From UBA1858 sp045105615 (lineage in GTDB: Bacteria > Pseudomonadota > Gammaproteobacteria > UBA4575): 64,000 nt of DNA. The notes under the pieces were generated by a model. That model worked only from the letters and a program-made list of their open reading frames with translations, was not told where the DNA came from and searched no databases. The DNA lies in contig JBGCDS010000009.1 of assembly GCA_045105615.1 (NCBI GenBank), positions 36,724 through 100,723 on the forward strand, in the 5' to 3' direction. Positions 1-8,391 of this stretch are shown here, one piece after another. The position numbers and the translations under genes were made by a program. Within the stretch, counting starts at the first letter, position 1. Every line of letters begins with the position of its first letter.

Positions 1-88
1 TTTGTTTTATGTGTTGGAGTTTATCGCTAATAACATGCATAGTATTATTGCTTGCGTATGATGATATTTATAGCTGTTAAGGAATGAG

Positions 89-514
89 ATGGGACGATTT
101 GTGTCAGTGCATAAAGCTGCTACCTTAGTGGGAATACCAGCGCGTGATTTACAGTTAGAAATCGATGCTGGACAGTTACCCTGTGTAAGAGGGATGGTGC
201 ATATTGATGACTTAACTGAATTACATCCTAATGTTAGCTCTGATGATGCAGATATGGTGAGATGGGTTAATAAAATTAAAGATAGCTCTCTCCAACATGC
301 GACGGAAAAACTTCCTCATGAGTTAACAAAAAGTGAGTTGCGGCAAATGTTAACTAAAGCAAATAAGCAATTGTCTTATCAGCGCGATAAAATAGAAGGT
401 TATGAACATTTGATTCATGAACTTCGTTATAGCTTACAAATGTTGAAAGAGAAATCACAAGAACCTAACAAGATACAAAGCCTAATTGCTTGGCTGGATA
501 AGAAATCACACTAA
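89..514 (+). CDS. Small HTH/MerR-like N-terminal domain protein with coiled-coil tail
   Basis: 141 residues. The first ~50 residues (VSVHKAATLVGIPARDLQ, then a short segment ending in HIDDL) look like the helix-turn-helix of MerR/excisionase proteins. That fold match is inferred from pattern only. Residues ~75-125 are charged and heptad-like, so probably coiled coil. There is no signal peptide or membrane segment, so it should be cytoplasmic. The ATG start has a good AAGGAATG ribosome site just upstream. It runs convergently towards hinT. A DNA-binding or adaptor role is possible but unproven; I do not recognise a named family. Confidence 0.6.
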   Translation: MGRFVSVHKAATLVGIPARDLQLEIDAGQLPCVRGMVHIDDLTELHPNVSSDDADMVRWVNKIKDSSLQHATEKLPHELTKSELRQMLTKANKQLSYQRDKIEGYEHLIHELRYSLQMLKEKSQEPNKIQSLIAWLDKKSH

Positions 515-587
515 AATTCTTGATTTTGGATGAGCGCGATGGTTTTCTCGTAGTATCGTTAGAGCTTCTAATTTTATATTACATAAT

Positions 588-935
588 TTAACCGGGTGGC
601 CAGTTTAAATCTCGTCCAGCAATAATATGTATGTGTAAGTGAAATACTGTTTGTCCTGCTGCTTCTCCATTGTTGATAACAATTCTAAATGCATCTGCAT
701 AACCCTGTTGCTCGGCTATTAGTGGTGCGGTCAACATTAAATGACCTAGCAATAATTGCTCTTGTTTAGAGCCGTCAGAGAGTTTGCCAAGAACCTGCTT
801 TGGAACTAGTAGAGCATGTAATGGGGCTTGCGGGTTAATGTCTCTGAATGCAATACACAGGTCATCTTCGTAGATGATTTCAGCAGGGATTTCCCGATTA
901 ATGATTTTTGTAAAAAGAGTGTTTTTATTGTCCAT
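588..935 (-). CDS. hinT: HIT-family purine nucleoside phosphoramidase (HinT)
   Basis: 115 residues, the usual HinT length. The histidine triad HLHIHII lies near residues 99-105, followed by the family-typical GRDLNWPPG C-terminus. The N-terminal TLFTKIINREIPAEIIYEDD is characteristic. HinT hydrolyses AMP-lysine and other adenosine phosphoramidates in the cytoplasm. The start codon is partly buried in a perfect 14-bp inverted repeat (934-971), so translation or transcription may be controlled there. It stands alone, convergent with the small gene at 89-514. Confidence 0.93.
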   Translation of the reverse strand: MDNKNTLFTKIINREIPAEIIYEDDLCIAFRDINPQAPLHALLVPKQVLGKLSDGSKQEQLLLGHLMLTAPLIAEQQGYADAFRIVINNGEAAGQTVFHLHIHIIAGRDLNWPPG

Positions 936-971
936 GCTTTATATCTTTTTCGCTAATAAGATATAAAGCAT
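934..971 (-). promoter_or_regulatory. Perfect 14-bp inverted repeat at the hinT start codon
   Basis: ATGCTTTATATCTT (934-947) and its exact reverse complement (958-971) are separated by 10 bases. On the minus-strand mRNA the 3' arm contains the A and T of the hinT ATG and most of the ribosome-binding stretch, so a folded mRNA would mask initiation. It could instead be a protein operator. There is no following U-tract on either side, which argues against a terminator. Confidence 0.6.
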
Positions 972-1030
972 AGCAATTCCTAGCTGCTACTGAATAGAAC
1001 TTTTATGATATTTAACTAGGGGTAGTTGTA

Positions 1031-1549
1031 TTAATCAAGTTTGATTCTTAATGCGAAACCAAATGCATCGTCTTCTACTTCACCGATTTCTGGAAGGTAA
1101 TGTATTTTTAAAGTGTATCTATCTTTAGTGAAAAATAGATATGGAATTAATGCGGGTCTAGGTTCTTGACCGTCATCATACCCGGTGATTAATCCACCAA
1201 TTGCGCCTAAACCTACCCATTCTACATCGCCAAAAGTAAATTCTTTGCCTGCACCAGCATAGAAGCTATCTCTATATAAACTGTTCCAAAAGTAACCACC
1301 TGCAATGAAGAAAGAATCATAATGATATTCTAAACCGATACCGCGATTAAATTGATTGTATTCACTCGCATTTCCAGGGTGGTATGACGCAAGATTAATC
1401 TGAACAGCGAAATTATCTAGTCTGCCGTCAAATAAGCCTTCTTGTTTGGTTTTGTATTGATCTTTTTCTTTGGCTACGTAGATATCATCATCAGCGAATA
1501 ACGATGTGGTTGTGAGTAACAATAGAGAGACTAATGCATGACGTAGCAT
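1031..1549 (-). CDS. Secreted or outer-membrane small beta-barrel-like protein
   Basis: 172 residues. A clear Sec signal peptide (~19 residues, LVSLLLLTTTSLFA|DDD) is followed by alternating polar/aromatic segments (for example YNQFNRGIGLEYHYDSFFIAGGYF) and a C-terminus AFGFALRIKLD ending in alternating hydrophobics. Together these suggest a small outer-membrane barrel or periplasmic beta protein. Similar short proteins of unknown function occur in proteobacteria and some phages. No catalytic motif is visible. About 270 bases upstream hold no evident gene. Confidence 0.7.
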   Translation of the reverse strand: MLRHALVSLLLLTTTSLFADDDIYVAKEKDQYKTKQEGLFDGRLDNFAVQINLASYHPGNASEYNQFNRGIGLEYHYDSFFIAGGYFWNSLYRDSFYAGAGKEFTFGDVEWVGLGAIGGLITGYDDGQEPRPALIPYLFFTKDRYTLKIHYLPEIGEVEDDAFGFALRIKLD

Positions 1550-1818
1550 GATTGGGTAATCCTTTTTTGGTTATATGGCTGACTTTAGTGAAGATGTATA
1601 AATTGTGTATGTATTTGTACATAAATCTTAATGAAATTAAATTTAACTCCGATGACTGGTGTGGGAATTAAGACAAATTCATTGGCCAGAATATTGGCAT
1701 TATTTTAAACAATTTAGTGAGTTAGTAGTATTGCTATGAGCGGTGACTTTGAGACTTAAAGAAGCATTTTGTTTGTTTTTTGTCCAACTCTAATGGTAAG
1801 AAGCTCAACTGTTAGGCC

Positions 1819-2022
1819 TTAGAGAACATGTGAATTGAGTTTAATCAGCTTTTCTTTTAACGCGATGCGTAATCTTTCTTGATAAGTATCTTTAAAAGAA
1901 GGAATTTGAGTAATAGTATTTACTGCCCAATCAACGCCACCTATCGAAACTAAATCTGAAACGATTTTTGTTGTTTCACGTTCAATTCTTGCTTGTTCAA
2001 AGTTTGTATATACTGTGCCCAT
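1819..2022 (-). CDS. Small hypothetical protein
   Basis: 67 residues from the internal ATG at 2022 (MGTVYTNFEQARIERETTKI...). The open frame extends upstream to a GTG at 2079, but the extra 19 residues look non-native and no ribosome site precedes either start. The protein is helical and charged, with no signal peptide or known motif. It is divergent from the RubisCO-like gene. Function unknown; it could be a chance ORF. Confidence 0.4.
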   Translation of the reverse strand: MGTVYTNFEQARIERETTKIVSDLVSIGGVDWAVNTITQIPSFKDTYQERLRIALKEKLIKLNSHVL

Positions 2023-2168
2023 ATATAGAATCCAAGTGTTAGTGCGGTTACTTATAGTTATCGGTAGAACTGAATACACTATTAGGCTGATCTATTCGTT
2101 TAGTCGTTATTTTTTACCATTGATCGTGTTAGCTAGTGGATATTTAAAGAGATTAAGGAAATTTTCTA

Positions 2169-3740
2169 ATGTCAGACATAGTCGTTAAATATCGGGTCAT
2201 TTCAGATAAAGATGGGGTATCTGATCTCGCAAGAAAAATTGCAATTGAACAGAGCGTTGAAACGCCAGAATCAATAATTACACCTGAAATAGAAGAAAGA
2301 TTCGTTGGTAGAGTGATTGAAATTAATCGAGTTGAGAATCAAACTGATCAATATACGGTTGCATTAAGTTATCCTGAAGAAATATTAAGTCAACAATACA
2401 ATCAACTTGTCAATTTGTGCTTTGGTAATGTCTCGATGTACAAGAATGTTAAGTGCATTGATATTGATTTGCCTAATAAGCTACTTTCATATTTTTCTGG
2501 TCCTAGATTTGGCATTGATGGGATACGGGAGTGCTTGGGTGTTCATGGAAGACCGTTACTAGCAACAGCATTAAAACCACGTGGTTATAGCAATGAGAAA
2601 TTTGCAAATCTTGCCTATGAATTTGCTTTAGGCGGTGGTGATATTATTAAAGATGATCAAAACTTAATTGGCGACTTTGAAGAATTTAAACGCAGAGTCA
2701 CTCTATGCTTGAATGCAGTTAAAAAAGCAGAAAATAAAACAGGTAAGCGCTGTGTTTATTTTCCATTTATATCTGCTCCTTATGAGCATATTGAAATGTA
2801 TTTTGAATGGGTGAAGCGGCAAGGTGTGCAGGGTGTATTGTTAGCGCCATTGATTATTGGGCTTGATACAGCTAGAGGGCTTGCTGCTAAATATGATTTG
2901 ATTTATATGGCACATCCTTCATTTACCGGCAGTTATTGTGTCGCGCCTAATGATGGTATGAGCTATCACTTGTTGTATGGACTTTTGTTCAGATTAGCGG
3001 GTGTTGATATTTCAGTATTCCCAAATACGGGTGGTAGATTTCAGTTTGGAGAACAAGACTGTAAAAAAATAGCAGATGAGCTACGTCGACCATTAGCAAA
3101 TATAAAGTCAGCTTTTCCCTGTCCAGCTGGGGGCATGCAATATGCACATTTAAACGAAATGTGTCGCTGGTATCAGCAGGATTCAGTATTTCTTCTTGGA
3201 GGTTCCTTGCTCGAGCACTCTGAAAAGCTGTCAGAATCGACATTAGCATTCAAATCTAAAATACAGGAAGAATTTTCTGAAACACTGACAAAACCAAAAG
3301 AAATGAATGAAATTTCATCCTGTGAATATCCGTCATCAAAAATAGATCCAATATTGGAATTTATGGAATTTGATGATTTTAATTGGATGGGCAGAGAGAG
3401 TATTAAATATAAAGATGGTGACAATGCTTCATTTGATGCAGTGCGCCGTGTTGAGTTGATTGGAAAAAATGGTGAAGCATCAGCATTTGATCTGCGTTAT
3501 TTCGAAGTAGCCCAGGGTGGTTTTTCCAGTAAAGAGATGCATCAACATACACATGTAATTATCGTGGCGCGTGGGGAAGGTGAGATTATTGTTGACGATA
3601 AGAAGTATGTAGCAAAGAAAAATGATGTTCTATATATAAAACCAATGACAATTCATCAATTGATGAACCCGAACAGTGAACAATTTGGGTTTTACTGCAT
3701 TGTAGATAGAGATCGAGATAAACCAATAACGGTCGATTAG
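2169..3740 (+). CDS. RubisCO-like protein (form IV) fused to a C-terminal cupin
   Basis: 523 residues. Residues ~1-375 are a RubisCO large-subunit fold: LLATALKPRGY (131-140) keeps the first active-site Lys but has Arg two residues on. GGGDIIKDDQN (155-165) keeps the Lys and Asp of the metal site but has Gln in place of the catalytic Glu. The loop-6 Lys is not evident in VFPNTGGRFQF. It is therefore a RubisCO-like protein, not a CO2-fixing enzyme. Residues ~425-520 are a cupin: HQHTH (458-462) and a second motif with P492, H496 and N500. Known relatives include methionine-salvage and Rhodospirillum-type MTA-isoprenoid-shunt isomerases; in the latter pathway a separate cupin removes methanethiol after the RubisCO-like step. 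A bifunctional enzyme is inferred. The ribosome site AAGGAA fits this start. Confidence 0.9.
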   Translation: MSDIVVKYRVISDKDGVSDLARKIAIEQSVETPESIITPEIEERFVGRVIEINRVENQTDQYTVALSYPEEILSQQYNQLVNLCFGNVSMYKNVKCIDIDLPNKLLSYFSGPRFGIDGIRECLGVHGRPLLATALKPRGYSNEKFANLAYEFALGGGDIIKDDQNLIGDFEEFKRRVTLCLNAVKKAENKTGKRCVYFPFISAPYEHIEMYFEWVKRQGVQGVLLAPLIIGLDTARGLAAKYDLIYMAHPSFTGSYCVAPNDGMSYHLLYGLLFRLAGVDISVFPNTGGRFQFGEQDCKKIADELRRPLANIKSAFPCPAGGMQYAHLNEMCRWYQQDSVFLLGGSLLEHSEKLSESTLAFKSKIQEEFSETLTKPKEMNEISSCEYPSSKIDPILEFMEFDDFNWMGRESIKYKDGDNASFDAVRRVELIGKNGEASAFDLRYFEVAQGGFSSKEMHQHTHVIIVARGEGEIIVDDKKYVAKKNDVLYIKPMTIHQLMNPNSEQFGFYCIVDRDRDKPITVD

Positions 3741-4132
3741 CTTGCAGTGCTTATAACGAGTATGTATTGACCACTACGTGATGCATTAATGCCATTGATG
3801 ATGGTGTCACCAAGAAAGCTATACCCTAAAACAGAATGTGTGCTGACTATTTCGTTGTTATCAATGATGTGAGCTGTGTGTGAGCTATTTATGTATTCAT
3901 AAGATAATTGTGCGTCAATTTCTAATTCAGTGCCATTGCAGTGAATATCACAGGGTAGAGCTGGAGAGGTATTGCCTGCGCGGTCTAGTAGTACAACGCT
4001 ATATGACATGTCGAAATTACTTTGATTAATATGAAAGTTTGTAAAATATAATTGAAATAATAACTGCGCACTTTGACCGCTGTCAAAAAAATATCTAAAA
4101 AGTTTAGTTTTGATACTATTATTTTTCAACAC
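3737..4132 (-). CDS. Hypothetical protein, convergent with the RubisCO-like gene
   Basis: 131 residues from a GTG; the ATG at 4009 is a shorter alternative (MSYSVVLLDRAGN). No ribosome site is obvious before either. There is no signal peptide. The composition (SYSVVLLDRAG, AQLSYEYI, GQYILVIS) suggests a beta-rich fold. Its stop overlaps that of the RubisCO-like gene by 4 bases. I recognise no family and cannot assign a function. Confidence 0.4.
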   Translation of the reverse strand: MLKNNSIKTKLFRYFFDSGQSAQLLFQLYFTNFHINQSNFDMSYSVVLLDRAGNTSPALPCDIHCNGTELEIDAQLSYEYINSSHTAHIIDNNEIVSTHSVLGYSFLGDTIINGINASRSGQYILVISTAS

Positions 4133-4195
4133 ATAATTTTAAAAATTAATTCGCTTAATGTTTTAGTTTGGAATAAACAATTATATTGCAATAGG

Positions 4196-4648
4196 TTACT
4201 TAAGATTTGGGTAACTTAGTAAAAGCATATTTTGAATGCTAGCCCAATTGCTAAAATATACTTCAGCTAAGCATGGGCGCTCATTTTTTATGATTTTTTT
4301 AGAAAGGTTGTTATCTGGAGGTGATTGATTTGTTATTCGCTCATATCCAGTCTTATTCGATTTGTAACTACTGTTATCGCTAAGATCACATTCCTCCAGA
4401 GATATTTTGTGCCACGTGTATGCAATTGAAGTAAAGGCATCCTTGTTATTTTTTTGCATGCTAGAGAAGCTGTCTGAGTAATTAATTTCTATCGCCATGT
4501 TGGTTGCAACGTAGCGATAAGTTAATTCAAATTCTAGATTAATATTTTCAGCAATCTGTTGATCGTGGTTATTGCTGCATGAACTTATTGCTAAATAAGA
4601 GAAAAATAAAGCACCAATAAACATTTTTTGGCTTTGCATGTTAGTCAT
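4196..4648 (-). CDS. Putative lipoprotein of unknown function
   Basis: 150 residues. An N-terminal hydrophobic segment (FIGALFFSYLAIS) ends in a lipobox-like ISSC, so Cys24 is the likely lipidated residue. The mature part has several Cys but no recognised motif. The gene is transcribed away from the hairpin array and c-haem operon at 4751-9906. An in-frame ATG three codons downstream is an alternative start; no strong ribosome site separates the two. Confidence 0.55.
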   Translation of the reverse strand: MTNMQSQKMFIGALFFSYLAISSCSNNHDQQIAENINLEFELTYRYVATNMAIEINYSDSFSSMQKNNKDAFTSIAYTWHKISLEECDLSDNSSYKSNKTGYERITNQSPPDNNLSKKIIKNERPCLAEVYFSNWASIQNMLLLSYPNLK

Positions 4649-4750
4649 ATTTTAAATATTTTGCTTGGGCTGCTGATAGCTTAAAAGCCTACATTTGTAT
4701 GGAATTATAGACCAGTTATTAGGCATTCCTTCTTCACCTGAAAAACTTAC

Positions 4751-4935
4751 ATATTTATCCTCCCTTTCGGAGGGAAATATTGACCGCTTGTCGCGGATCA
4801 AAATCAGAACCAGCTCACAGAGTTATACATACACCCACACCAGAAGGTGTGATCAGGAGTTTACGTTCCTGATATGTAAATCAGTCCATGGATGTGGCTG
4901 GAGGGGAACGTCTTAGAGTTTAATTATAAGACGTT
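4751..4935 (+). promoter_or_regulatory. Candidate structured RNA leader: six consecutive hairpins
   Basis: Six stems follow one another upstream of the c-haem operon. (1) 4751-4780: ATATTT/AAATAT plus CCTCC/GGAGG closing a CTTTC loop. (2) 4781-4800: TGA-CCGC/GCGG-(A)-TCA. (3) 4836-4851: CACACC/GGTGTG with AGAA loop. (4) 4852-4873: ATCAGGA/TCCTGAT. (5) 4882-4900: CAG-(T)-CCA/TGGCTG. (6) 4907-4935: AACGTCTTA/TAAGACGTT. The last ends 33 bases before the ATG at 4969. None has a U-tract, so they are not ordinary terminators. No match to a riboswitch consensus that I know. A cis-regulatory leader or independent RNA is inferred. Confidence 0.5.
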
Positions 4936-4968
4936 AAAAATATAAAGTAACGCTGAAAAGGTGCCACT

Positions 4969-6147
4969 ATGCGCTCACGCAATAAACTTGCATATAGTTT
5001 AGTTATTACGTTGATGTCAGTTATGTTTACGATCTCTGCAGCACATGCAGGACCACGTGAACAGGCGAAAAGGATGCATGACCGATTGGTGGGGGTTCCA
5101 CCATCATCTGCAGTTCTCGATTCGATGACAACAAAGATTCAAAATGGAGATACTGTTGGAGCCGCTTATGAAGCGATGGAAAATCCAGCTTTTTATAATA
5201 CGACTTTAAAAGACTTTTCTACTCCGTGGACGAATCGTGAAGGCTCAGTATATTCAGACTTGAATGATTTCTCTGCCACAGTCATAGGTATGATTCGTGA
5301 TGAGGTTCCATTCACAGAAGTGTTATCGGGAAATATTGTTTATGTGGGTTCAGCGGATGCTTCTAATAATGTCGCTTATTCGCAAACTGATAATGAACAT
5401 TACGAGGAATTACAACAGCGTAATGTGAACCTGGGTGATCCGAATAATCTAGTTCAAACACAACAGACATCTCTACCAGGAAATATATTACCAGCATCTG
5501 CAACGGCAGGAGTAATGACTACACGTGGATTTGCTGAGTCATTTTTGGTCGCTGGGACTAATCGTGCCGCAGTTAGAAACGCTATGTTTAATTTCTTATG
5601 CGAAGACCAAGAAGACTTACGTGACATTACTGCACGTCCAGATTTTATTCGTCAAGATGTGACGCGTTCACCGGGGGGAGACAGTAAGATTTTCTTAACC
5701 GATTGTTTAACTTGCCACGCGGGCCTTGATGGTCTTGCAGGCGCATTTGCTTATTATGACTTTGATGAAGAGAACTTGCAGATTGCTTATACAGCGGGTG
5801 CAGTTCAGCCTAAATACCTGCGTGATGCTGGAGTATTTCGCTTTGGCCATGAAACACAAAATGATGGTTGGGTTAACTATTGGCGTAATGGTCCAAATGC
5901 TTACATAGGTTGGAATGGTCCGGCAGGTTCGGGTCTTGGAGCTAAATCATTAGGTGTTGAGCTTGCATCAACGCGTCAATTTGCTGTGTGTCAATCTAAG
6001 AAAGCATTCGAGAAAGTTTGTTATCGACCACCTAATGGTGAAGCTGATCATACATTGGTCGACAATGTTGCAACTGTATTCCAAAACAATAATTACAGCA
6101 TGAAGCGAGTATTCGCTGAAACTGCTGCTTATTGTATGGGTAACTAA
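4969..6147 (+). CDS. Exported c-type haem protein of unknown role
   Basis: 392 residues. A Sec signal peptide (cleavage likely at AHA|GPRE, residue ~28) directs it to the periplasm or beyond. A single haem c motif CLTCH lies at 246-250. The region VYSDLNDFSATVIGMIRDEVPFTEVL resembles the exported cytochrome/DUF1588-1592 style proteins encoded with DUF1501 genes; that similarity is from memory. It is first in an apparent operon with the LamG lipoprotein (25 bases downstream) and the Tat protein. A redox role is inferred from the haem site; the substrate is unknown. Confidence 0.7.
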   Translation: MRSRNKLAYSLVITLMSVMFTISAAHAGPREQAKRMHDRLVGVPPSSAVLDSMTTKIQNGDTVGAAYEAMENPAFYNTTLKDFSTPWTNREGSVYSDLNDFSATVIGMIRDEVPFTEVLSGNIVYVGSADASNNVAYSQTDNEHYEELQQRNVNLGDPNNLVQTQQTSLPGNILPASATAGVMTTRGFAESFLVAGTNRAAVRNAMFNFLCEDQEDLRDITARPDFIRQDVTRSPGGDSKIFLTDCLTCHAGLDGLAGAFAYYDFDEENLQIAYTAGAVQPKYLRDAGVFRFGHETQNDGWVNYWRNGPNAYIGWNGPAGSGLGAKSLGVELASTRQFAVCQSKKAFEKVCYRPPNGEADHTLVDNVATVFQNNNYSMKRVFAETAAYCMGN

Positions 6148-6171
6148 GCGATGCTACCGAGGAGAATAGTA

Positions 6172-8370
6172 ATGACTCAGGAAAATTTAATTGTATCGCG
6201 GAATATGGACATCCGACGAATTCGTAAATCGCTACAATGGATTGGCATCATTTTGGTAATGATTGCTTTGACAGCTTGTGGCGGTGGTAGTGGAGGAGGC
6301 ACTTCAGAAGAAGATGCTTCGCCAAATACATCAGGAAATGGCGGTGGTACTGTGGTTAATACACCGCCACCAGCAGTGCCGCCAGTAGCGCCACCAGCGC
6401 CACCTGCGCCGGCACCAACTATGCCGCCTGTTAATGACCAACAGTTATTTGCAGCGAATGTTTATCCGCTAATGACATCAAATAGCTGTGTACAGTGTCA
6501 TAGTGACCCTACACCATTGGGACTTCCATCAATTTTGCCATACATGGCTGATGAGACGGTTGAAACTGCTTATAACGAGGTAGTGAATAACCAAAAAGTT
6601 AGTTTCTCTAATCCTGCTAATTCACGCCTAGTTGATAAGCCTAGAGCAACTAATCACAACTGCGGTGGAGCAGTTGCATGTGAAGAATTTGCTACAGCAA
6701 TGCAAGCAGCTATTCAAACATGGGCTGATGCACGAAGTGCTGCAAATCCTCCAGTTAACAATCTTCCACGTGTAGCGAGTGCTATGGCTAGCTTTGCTGA
6801 TGGTCAAGATGGTGGAGCTGCAAGGGTTGATGCAAACGTTATTGCAAAATATGACTTTTCTGAAGGCGCTGGGGATATCGTTAGAGATTCTAGCGGAGTT
6901 GGTACCCCCATGGATCTACTCATTGAAGGTGATATGCAATGGGTTGAAGGCGGTGGACTGCGTAATATTGATGGAAAAGCTAAAGCTGCTATGGCGGATA
7001 GCGCAAAGATGTTCAATATGATCTCACAAGATCAAGATGAATTTACTATTGAGGCATGGGTCATTCCTGACGCGGAAGATCAAGACGTTGGTGGGATTTC
7101 TGTGATAGCAGGTTATCAACGTAACGATGCGTCAATTGGTAATAATAACTTTATCTTTGGTCAGGTAAATACTAATTTCGAACTTCGTACTAGAAGTGAA
7201 ACAACCGGTAATAATGGGTTGCCTGCATTAACTGCGAATGGAAATACTGTTCGTACTGACTTAATGCATGTTGTATTTACTATTGATGCAACTTCAGGGC
7301 GTAAAGTCTATGTTGATGGTCAATTTGTTGGTGACATGGATGGCGCACCATTAGGTCAACTAGACTGGGATGCAGCATTTGGATTTGTACTTGGTAATGA
7401 ATACGAAGATCAAAGTGGGAATTTATGGTTAGGCACATTTAAGATGGTAGCTATCCATAATCGCGCATTGACAGATGTACAGGTTCAACAAAACTTTGAT
7501 GCTGGCTTAGGTAACTTTGTTACACTTGCATTTGACGTTAGTAACATCATTGGTGCACCTGCATCAGTACAACTGCAAGCTACTGATATGGATGACAATG
7601 CATATTTATTTGCATCTCCAAGACTCATTACTGATGTGTCAGGAGTGCAAGTTCAAAACATTAGAGTGGCTGTTAATAACAATATTCCAGTCGCTACTCA
7701 AGCATTCCGTTCAGTGAACATGATGGTGACTGAAAGTGGCCAAGAGTTGTCACCATTAGGTGCAGTGATTCCTAAAGACTTAGGTCTTGATTTGGATATG
7801 TTCCATCTGGAGTTTGAGATGTTAGGTTCCCAAGTAGGATCAGGCGACTCTTATATTCCTCCATTGGAACCAGGTATCGCTGACTTTGGTGTTTTGCCTG
7901 AGTTTGGGGTGCGTTCATTCTCAAGTGTGAATGACACTATGTCAGTATTGACTACTATTCCAGTAACTCAAAATACTGTACGAAATCGTTACGAAGAATT
8001 AAGGGATTCATTACCTGCAACAGCAGATATTCTAGCCTTTAATTCAGCATCACAGATTGCAATTCAGCGATTAGCAGTGACTTACTGTGATCGCGTTAGA
8101 AGGTCTAATAATGCATGTAATGTGGTATTTGGTAATAGTTGTAACAATATTGCTAATGCTGCTGATAAACAAAATCGAGTCAATGCACTATTCGATAGAT
8201 TTGTCGGTGACTTGGAGAATCAACCTGACCGTGCAGAAGCTACTGCCGCAGTAAATAGTCTTATGGACGATTTAGGCTGCGCTAATGGCTGCACAAATGC
8301 TACTAAAGATATTGCTCTGCAAGCGAGTTGTGCAGCAGTACTTTCTAGTGGCGCCATGACAATTAACTGA
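6172..8370 (+). CDS. LamG-domain lipoprotein with an N-terminal c-haem motif
   Basis: 732 residues from the ATG at 6172, preferred over 6151 because GAGGAG sits 7 bases upstream of it. The lipoprotein signal ends ALTAC (Cys36), then a Gly-rich and Pro-rich linker (~64-88), then CVQCH (106-110) in a cytochrome-like segment. Residues ~220-450 form a LamG/concanavalin-like jelly roll (DFSEGAGDIVRDSSG, FTIEAWVIP, KVYVDGQFVGD, NRALTDVQVQQNF). The C-terminal ~270 residues are unassigned and Cys-rich near the end. Probably a surface-anchored haem- and carbohydrate- or polymer-binding protein acting with its neighbours. Confidence 0.8.
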   Translation: MTQENLIVSRNMDIRRIRKSLQWIGIILVMIALTACGGGSGGGTSEEDASPNTSGNGGGTVVNTPPPAVPPVAPPAPPAPAPTMPPVNDQQLFAANVYPLMTSNSCVQCHSDPTPLGLPSILPYMADETVETAYNEVVNNQKVSFSNPANSRLVDKPRATNHNCGGAVACEEFATAMQAAIQTWADARSAANPPVNNLPRVASAMASFADGQDGGAARVDANVIAKYDFSEGAGDIVRDSSGVGTPMDLLIEGDMQWVEGGGLRNIDGKAKAAMADSAKMFNMISQDQDEFTIEAWVIPDAEDQDVGGISVIAGYQRNDASIGNNNFIFGQVNTNFELRTRSETTGNNGLPALTANGNTVRTDLMHVVFTIDATSGRKVYVDGQFVGDMDGAPLGQLDWDAAFGFVLGNEYEDQSGNLWLGTFKMVAIHNRALTDVQVQQNFDAGLGNFVTLAFDVSNIIGAPASVQLQATDMDDNAYLFASPRLITDVSGVQVQNIRVAVNNNIPVATQAFRSVNMMVTESGQELSPLGAVIPKDLGLDLDMFHLEFEMLGSQVGSGDSYIPPLEPGIADFGVLPEFGVRSFSSVNDTMSVLTTIPVTQNTVRNRYEELRDSLPATADILAFNSASQIAIQRLAVTYCDRVRRSNNACNVVFGNSCNNIANAADKQNRVNALFDRFVGDLENQPDRAEATAAVNSLMDDLGCANGCTNATKDIALQASCAAVLSSGAMTIN

Positions 8371-8391
8371 TCTATAAGCGAGGATATAACG

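Noticed and set aside
2649..2670. True CO2-fixing RubisCO
   Set aside because: The metal-site Glu is Gln and the loop-6 Lys is not evident; it is a RubisCO-like protein.
4695..4916. 73-codon plus-strand ORF
   Set aside because: It runs through the hairpin array, has no ribosome site, and its translation (SSLSEGNIDRLSRIKIR...) shows no protein character; the region is better explained as structured RNA or leader.
6151..6171. Upstream ATG for the LamG lipoprotein
   Set aside because: GAGGAG at 6159-6164 lies inside this extension and is placed correctly for the ATG at 6172.
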